Assembly: GCA_964592645.1 (NCBI GenBank)
Contig: CAZQFV010000019.1
Span: forward strand, 20,838-84,837
Length of the DNA: 64,000 bases
Source: CAZQFV01 sp964592645
Lineage (GTDB): Bacteria; Chloroflexota; Chloroflexia; DTKN01
Reading direction: 5' to 3'
Part shown: in pieces, positions 59,230-64,000 of the stretch
Layout: each line of letters starts with the position of its first letter
Position numbering within the stretch: the stretch's first letter is position 1
Position numbers and translations under genes: made by a program
The notes under the pieces: model-generated
Database searches by the model: none
Told to the model about the DNA's origin: nothing
Seen by the model: only the letters and a program-made list of their open reading frames with translations

Positions 59230-60168
59230 ATGGAGATGGTAATCCAGGCCCAGGGTTTGACCAAGCGCTACCGCCGCCGCGGCCGGCCGATCCTTGCAGA
59301 CCTGCATATAGCCGTCCCCCCGGGGCAGCTGTACGGGCTCGTTGGCCCCGACGGGGCGGGCAAGACCACCACCCTCCGCATCCTGGCCACCGTCATTACC
59401 CCGTCTGGGGGTACGGCCAGCATCGTCGGCTACGACGTCGTCCGGCAGGCCGAGCGGGCCCGCCACCTCATCGGTTACATGCCGCAGGCCTGTAGCCTTT
59501 ACCCCGACCTCACTGTCCGCGAGAATCTGGACTTTTTCGCCGACATCCACGCGGTGCCGGCCGCACAGCGCCGGGAACGCATCCCGCAGCTGCTCCATTT
59601 CGCCCGCCTGGAAGAGTTCCAGGCCCGCCGGAGCGCATACCTGTCGGGCGGGATGCGCAAGAAGCTGGCCCTTGCCTGTGCCCTGGTGCACGCGCCGCGC
59701 GTCCTCCTGCTCGACGAGCCGACGACCGGCGTAGACCCCGTTTCCCGCCGCGAATTGTGGCGCATCCTCGCCGAGGTCGTGCAGCAGGGGGTGACGATCC
59801 TCCTCAGCACCCCGTACATGGATGAAGCCGAACGCTGCCACCAGGTCGGGATGATCTATGACGGGCGGCTCCTGACCAGCGGCCCACCGGCCGAACTGGA
59901 GCAGCAGATCCCTTTTTCCGTGCTCGAGGTCATTGCCCGGCCGCGCCGCACTGTCCGGCAGGTCGTCCAGGATGCGCCCGGCGTCCTGCACTGGCGCCCG
60001 GTGGGCGACCGTCTGCGTCTGGCCGTCGCCGATGCTGCCCAGGTCCGGTCGCACCTGGCAGCGGCGCTGCCCCAGGCAGGGGCCGAGGTGCAGGCGTTGC
60101 GGTCGGCCCGCCCTACGATGGAGGATGCCTTCATCCATCTGGTCGAGGCCCAGCGAGGTGCGCGATGA
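59230..60168 (+). CDS. ABC transporter ATP-binding protein 1
   Basis: The 312-residue product has Walker A GPDGAGKTTTLR, Q-loop MPQACSLYP, signature YLSGGMRKKLALACAL and Walker B VLLLDEPTTGVDP. The long C-terminal tail (about 220-310) is typical of DrrA/CcmA-like export ATPases. Start follows AAAGGAGACGCGCTT. It overlaps ATPase 2 by four bases. An unusual detail is GPDGAG, where most have GPNGAG. Confidence 0.92.
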   Translation: MEMVIQAQGLTKRYRRRGRPILADLHIAVPPGQLYGLVGPDGAGKTTTLRILATVITPSGGTASIVGYDVVRQAERARHLIGYMPQACSLYPDLTVRENLDFFADIHAVPAAQRRERIPQLLHFARLEEFQARRSAYLSGGMRKKLALACALVHAPRVLLLDEPTTGVDPVSRRELWRILAEVVQQGVTILLSTPYMDEAERCHQVGMIYDGRLLTSGPPAELEQQIPFSVLEVIARPRRTVRQVVQDAPGVLHWRPVGDRLRLAVADAAQVRSHLAAALPQAGAEVQALRSARPTMEDAFIHLVEAQRGAR

Positions 60169-61133
60169 CATCCGCATATGCCGTCGAGGTGGACAACCTG
60201 AGCAAACGCTTCAGCCATTTCTCCGCCGTGGAGGGCATCAGTTTTACCATTCCCCGCGGCGAAATCATGGGTCTGCTCGGCCCCAATGGCGCCGGCAAGA
60301 GCACCACTATTCGGATGCTCTGTGCCATCCTGAGGCCGACTGGCGGGCATGCCCGCGTCGTGGGCTATGATATCGTGCGCCAGCCCGAAGAGATCAAGAA
60401 GCGCATCGGCTACATGTCGCAGCACTTTGCGCTGTACAACGACCTGACCGCCTACGAAAACCTGGCTTTTTACGCCCGCATCTATGGCGTGCCCGAGCGG
60501 CGGCTGCGGGCGCGCCTGGACGAGCTGCTGGAACAGTCCGGCCTGGGCGAGGTGCGCCGCGAGCCGGCGCGCAGCCTCTCCGGCGCCTGGCGGCAGCGGC
60601 TGGCCCTGGCCTGTGCCGTCGCCCACGAACCGCCGATGCTCTTTCTCGATGAGCCCACAGCCGGCGTGGACCCCGTCTCCCGGCGTGAGTTCTGGAACCT
60701 GATCTATACGATGGCCGGCCAGGGGGTCAGTGTCCTGGCCACGACCCACTACATGGACGAGGCGGACTATTGCAACACCATCGGCATGATGTACGACGGT
60801 CGGCTCCTCGCCCTGGACACACCCGCCGGCCTCAAAGACGGGTGGCCCGGCTTCCTTCTGGAGGTCGACTGCGACCGGCCGGGGCCGGCGGAAGCGGTGA
60901 TTGCCGCGCTCCCCGGCGTGCGCGAGGTCACCGCCCACGGGGTCTTGCTGCACATTGCCGCGGCAGACGAATCGGCCCGGCCCCGCATTGCCGAGGCCCT
61001 GGCTGCCGCCCAGATCACGGTGCGCCGGATGGAGCCTATCCTCCCCTCCCTGGAGGACGTATTCATCTCGATGGTGGACGCCGAGTTGCGCGCGCAGACC
61101 CGCCGGGAACTGGCGCAAGGAGAAGACGGATGA
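60165..61133 (+). CDS. ABC transporter ATP-binding protein 2
   Basis: The 322-residue product has Walker A GPNGAGKSTTIR, Q-loop MSQHFALYN, Walker B MLFLDEPTAGVDP and an atypical signature RSLSGAWRQRLALACAV, in which the usual LSGG is LSGA. So this half may be catalytically degenerate and act with ATPase 1 as a heterodimer. It overlaps both neighbours by four bases. Confidence 0.9.
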   Translation: MTSAYAVEVDNLSKRFSHFSAVEGISFTIPRGEIMGLLGPNGAGKSTTIRMLCAILRPTGGHARVVGYDIVRQPEEIKKRIGYMSQHFALYNDLTAYENLAFYARIYGVPERRLRARLDELLEQSGLGEVRREPARSLSGAWRQRLALACAVAHEPPMLFLDEPTAGVDPVSRREFWNLIYTMAGQGVSVLATTHYMDEADYCNTIGMMYDGRLLALDTPAGLKDGWPGFLLEVDCDRPGPAEAVIAALPGVREVTAHGVLLHIAAADESARPRIAEALAAAQITVRRMEPILPSLEDVFISMVDAELRAQTRRELAQGEDG

Positions 61134-62260
61134 GAAGGTTATGGACCATTGTGCGCAAAGAGTTTATCCACATTGTACGCGACACCCGCACCCTGTTCCT
61201 GATCGCGCTGCTGCCGGCCGGCCTGCTTCTCCTCACCGGCACCGCGATGACCGGCGAGATCGGCAATATCCCCCTGGCGGTGGCCGATCAATCCCAGACG
61301 GACATCAGCCGGCGCTACATTGACAAGTTCTGGGCCAACGGGTATTTTGAGCTGGCGGCGTACGCCGAGGACGAGGCCGCGTTGATCGAGCTGATCGATC
61401 GGGACGTGGCCGAGGCGGGGATGCTGATCCCACCCGACTTTGGGCGCGATGTGGCCACCGGCCGGTCCACGGCCGTGCAATTTTACCTCAACGACGCGGA
61501 CCCGTCGAACTCGGTGAGCACACAGTTGGGAGTGGAACTGATCAGCCAGATGGCCCTGCAAGAGATCTTTTTCTCCCAAATCAGCCAGGGCCTGGGCCCG
61601 CGCCGGCTCGAATTGCCCATCGTCACCCACGTCAAGGGGCTCTACAACCCGGACGCGCTCCGAACCAATCACATGGTCCCTTCGCTGATCGCCGTCATCC
61701 TCCAGATCCAGGCCCTGCTGCTTACCTCCCTGGCCATCGTCCGCGAGCGTGAGCAGGGAACGATGGAGCAGCTCATCGTCACGCCGATCAAGCCGTGGGA
61801 ACTGATGCTGGGCAAGATCATCCCCTATGTCCTCGTCGCTTTTGTCAACATGTTGATGATTATCGCCGTCGGCGTGTTCTGGTTCCACATCCCGGTGTCC
61901 GGCAACATCCTGATCCTGCTCGGCCTCAGCTTTATCTTTATCATCGGTTCCCTCGGGCTGGGCGTGTTGATCTCCAACATCTCGGGCTCGCAGATGCAGG
62001 CGATGTATATCGCGGTCGGCGTTGTGCTGGTACCTTCCATCATCATGTCGGGGCTGATCCTGCCCCGGCTCAACATGCCGCCCGTCGCCTATTACGCCAG
62101 CGAGCTGCTGCCGGTTACGCACTATTTGCAAATCATCCGTGGCGTGATGCTCAAAGGAGTTGGGGCCGACTTTCTGTGGCCGGCCATCTGGCCACTGATT
62201 GTCCTCAGCGTGATCTTTTTCGCTGCCAGCGTGGCCTTTTTCCGCAAGCGCCTGCACTGA
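61130..62260 (+). CDS. ABC-2 type transporter permease
   Basis: The 376-residue product has the ABC-2 permease layout: an N-terminal TM (LFLIALLPAGLLLLTGTAM), a large extracellular domain (about 40-180), then five TM segments including VPSLIAVILQIQALLLTSLA, MLMIIAVGVFWFHIPV and VGVVLVPSIIMSGLILP. REREQGTMEQLIVTPIKPWE is the hallmark cytoplasmic loop. It would export a drug, peptide or lipid with the two ATPases and the HlyD-like adaptor. Confidence 0.92.
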   Translation: MRRLWTIVRKEFIHIVRDTRTLFLIALLPAGLLLLTGTAMTGEIGNIPLAVADQSQTDISRRYIDKFWANGYFELAAYAEDEAALIELIDRDVAEAGMLIPPDFGRDVATGRSTAVQFYLNDADPSNSVSTQLGVELISQMALQEIFFSQISQGLGPRRLELPIVTHVKGLYNPDALRTNHMVPSLIAVILQIQALLLTSLAIVREREQGTMEQLIVTPIKPWELMLGKIIPYVLVAFVNMLMIIAVGVFWFHIPVSGNILILLGLSFIFIIGSLGLGVLISNISGSQMQAMYIAVGVVLVPSIIMSGLILPRLNMPPVAYYASELLPVTHYLQIIRGVMLKGVGADFLWPAIWPLIVLSVIFFAASVAFFRKRLH

Positions 62261-62384
62261 CACGGATTCGGCCACGGGGATACACGGATAATCCTGGAAC
62301 GATACTTGTCACTTGCTACTTGTCCCTGTTTTCCACGGATACAGATTCGCTTTATCGCCTTTTCGCCATCTCGGAGGTAACCCA

Positions 62385-63710
62385 ATGAACAAGAGACTTT
62401 TCTCCCCCCTGCTCGCCCTGCTCCTGGTCGTGGCCCTCTCCGCCTGTGCGGGATGGGAGGAAAATGGAAACAGCGGTTCGCTCGAAGCCTCGGGGACCAT
62501 CGCGGCCCGCGAGGCCAATGTCGCCGCCGAGCTGAGCGGCCGGGTAACGCAGATATGGGTGGATGAGGGAGACACGGTGAACGCGGGGACCGCCCTCTTT
62601 GCGCTGGACGACACTGTGCTGCGCGCCCAGTACGACCAGGCCCTGGCCGCCGTCGCGGCGGCCCGGACCACCGTCGAGGCCGCCCGGTCCCAGGTGGCGT
62701 ACGCGCGTCTGCAAGTCGCCCTGGCGCTGCAAGGGGCCCGCCAGCAGACGCGGGCCGGCCGCACCGTCGACTGGACCGTGCCCCGGCCGGCCGAGTTCGA
62801 CCAGCCGGCCTGGTACTTTCGGCGGACCGAAACGATCTCGGCCACCGCCGTCGAAGTCCAGGAGTCCTATACCGCGCTGCAAGTCGAGTGGGCCAATCTC
62901 GCTGCCGTGCTCGAGGCAGCCGGCAACGCCGACCTCGTCGCCGCCGAAACCCACCTGGCCGAGGCGCAGGCCTCCTTCCTGGTGGCCCAGCAGACGTTGA
63001 CCCAGTCCCGGGGGATCGCGGACGTGGAAACGGTGGCCCAGGAGCAGTTCGATGCCGCCAAAACGGCCCTGGAAGCTGCGCAGACGGCCTATAACCGCAT
63101 GCTCTCCTCCGCTGCCGCGGCCGACGTGCGGGAGGCGCGCGCCCGCGCCGCGGTGGCGCAGGCCCGTTACGACAACGCCCTTGACCGTCTGGACCTGCTG
63201 CAGACCGGGGAGCAGTCGCTGCAAGTGGAGGTAGCTCGGTCCAGCCTGCGCCTGGCCGAGGCCGGCGTCGCCCAGGCCGAAGCCAACCTGTCCCAGGCCG
63301 AGGCCGCACTCGAGGTGTTGGAGGTAACGCTGGCCAAGACAACGGTCTATGCTCCCATCGACGGCGTTGTCCTGGCCCGCCACCTCGAGGTGGGCGAGAT
63401 CGTCGCCGCGGGCAGCACCGTCCTGGTCGTCGGCCAGCTGGACGAAGTCGAGGTCACCGTCTATATAGGCGAGACCTCGTATGGGCAGGTGCGCCTGGGC
63501 CAGACCGCCCGGATTACGGTAGACTCTTTCCCGGGAGAGGAGTTTGCCGGCACCGTGGTCCGCATTGCTGATCAGGCCGAGTTCACGCCGCGCAACGTGC
63601 AGACCCAGGACGGCCGGCGGAGCACCGTTTACGCGGTGGACATCCGCGTGCCCAATCCGGGCCGCAAGCTCAAGCCGGGGATGCCGGTGGATGTCGAAAT
63701 CGAGAACTAG
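62385..63710 (+). CDS. HlyD-like membrane fusion lipoprotein
   Basis: The 441-residue product starts at ATG 62385 after GGAGGTAACCCA and has lipobox LSAC at 19-23. Barrel-sandwich and lipoyl parts (ANVAAELSGRVTQIWVDEGD, TVYAPIDGVVLARHLEVGEI) flank a coiled coil of about 250 residues. VSVTVYIGE-type beta-barrel strands and a C-terminal domain follow. It links the permease to an outer-surface partner, like EmrA/HlyD and YhiI families. The 124-bp gap before it contains ACACGGAT repeats but no terminator, so it probably belongs to the operon. Confidence 0.92.
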   Translation: MNKRLFSPLLALLLVVALSACAGWEENGNSGSLEASGTIAAREANVAAELSGRVTQIWVDEGDTVNAGTALFALDDTVLRAQYDQALAAVAAARTTVEAARSQVAYARLQVALALQGARQQTRAGRTVDWTVPRPAEFDQPAWYFRRTETISATAVEVQESYTALQVEWANLAAVLEAAGNADLVAAETHLAEAQASFLVAQQTLTQSRGIADVETVAQEQFDAAKTALEAAQTAYNRMLSSAAAADVREARARAAVAQARYDNALDRLDLLQTGEQSLQVEVARSSLRLAEAGVAQAEANLSQAEAALEVLEVTLAKTTVYAPIDGVVLARHLEVGEIVAAGSTVLVVGQLDEVEVTVYIGETSYGQVRLGQTARITVDSFPGEEFAGTVVRIADQAEFTPRNVQTQDGRRSTVYAVDIRVPNPGRKLKPGMPVDVEIEN

Positions 63711-63879
63711 AGAGCTTTGCATGGCCAAACGCCTCACGCACGAATGACTCTATGGGGCTGTAACTTTGAATATGCAAAGGTCAATAGTAGCTATTCGGGC
63801 TGGTAACCCAAGGACCGAAGGCCCCAAGCTTGGGAACCACAAAGACACGAGGGCACGAAGAAGGAAAATCTTGGTACCT

Positions 63880-63908
63880 TTGCTCTTTAGCCCGGGCTGT
63901 GGTATAAT
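63880..63908 (+). promoter_or_regulatory. Promoter near the right edge
   Basis: TTGCTC, 17 bases, TATAAT. No gene start follows before the window ends; the region 63711-63879 shows no gene. Confidence 0.5.
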
Positions 63909-63951
63909 GGCAAAAAAGCAATTTCGGAAGCATGGGAGAAAAACAGGTAGG

Positions 63952-64000
63952 TGTGCGCTTAAACTTGGTCAAGTTGCCCATTGCGCCACCAGCCTTTGCA
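63952..64000. mobile_element. Possible insertion-sequence end at the window edge
   Basis: TGTGCGCTTAAACTTGGT at 63952 matches the IS end at 45779 in 17 of 18 bases; the sequence after differs. An element may continue past the edge. Confidence 0.35.

Noticed and set aside
1..64000. CRISPR arrays and rRNA genes
   Set aside because: No regularly spaced direct repeats and no rRNA-like segments were seen.

Overview
The window is GC-rich bacterial DNA with a mixed gene set: a PASTA-type Ser/Thr kinase, a roadblock/LC7 protein, a NACHT-like NTPase with very many TPRs, secreted beta-helix and subtilisin-like proteins with proline/threonine linkers, and recurrent tails of the type YLPIVLK. Together these suggest a member of the Chloroflexota, perhaps an Anaerolineae-like lineage. 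This is an inference from gene style, not from a marker gene. Promoters are easy to see; many read TTGCAN or TTGACN, 17 bases, then TACAAT or TATANT.

Layout. 1-16.2 kb is mostly host backbone: the NTPase/TPR giant (it runs off the left edge) with a two-TM partner, a 35-residue membrane protein with its own promoter and terminator, a membrane GAF sensor, remnants of a transposase and of a broken exported protein, tRNA-Arg, roadblock protein, PASTA kinase plus O-antigen-ligase-like protein, type I GAPDH, a RecB/Cas4-like nuclease, SSB, then a sugar isomerase-like TIM barrel. 17-26 kb is a plasmid-like module read rightwards: a winged-helix replication-type protein, ParA and a duplicated DNA-binding partner, CGCTAAC iterons, several small membrane proteins, an FtsK/TraB-type translocase and a replication-relaxation-type protein. 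A 39-bp perfect direct repeat at 17081 and 45711 (inside the 3' end of a truncated serine recombinase) brackets 28.6 kb that includes this module and the next two regions.

26.6-33.5 kb holds secreted proteins: a lipoprotein with a CBM9-like end, and a propeptide-like lipoprotein followed by a subtilisin-like protease broken into three frames. 33.9-44 kb is a leftward defence-like island: a six-gene cassette (KAP NTPase, 44-residue protein, EEP nuclease, DUF6998-like protein, PGN_0703-like endonuclease, a possible RNase-H-like protein), a candidate small RNA, a type IIG restriction-modification enzyme and a PD-(D/E)XK protein. 44.2-46.3 kb is a graveyard of mobile-element fragments. 46.3-56 kb carries a beta-helix protein, an excisionase-like protein, a tRNA-Gly 3' fragment, an AbiE toxin-antitoxin pair, a tyrosine integrase and a second type IIG-like enzyme. 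56-63.7 kb has an XRE-cupin regulator divergent from a pseudouridine-5'-phosphate glycosidase, an acetyltransferase, and a regulator-ABC-ABC-permease-HlyD export operon. The last bases may be another insertion-sequence end.

The most notable observation is that the two restriction-modification loci, 8 kb apart and in opposite orientation, are preceded by homologous ~105-nt leaders with the same two hairpins, each directly downstream of its own promoter. The sequence differences in the first hairpin fall in the loop, and the second hairpin keeps its loop sequence while its stem changes, as expected of a structured RNA.
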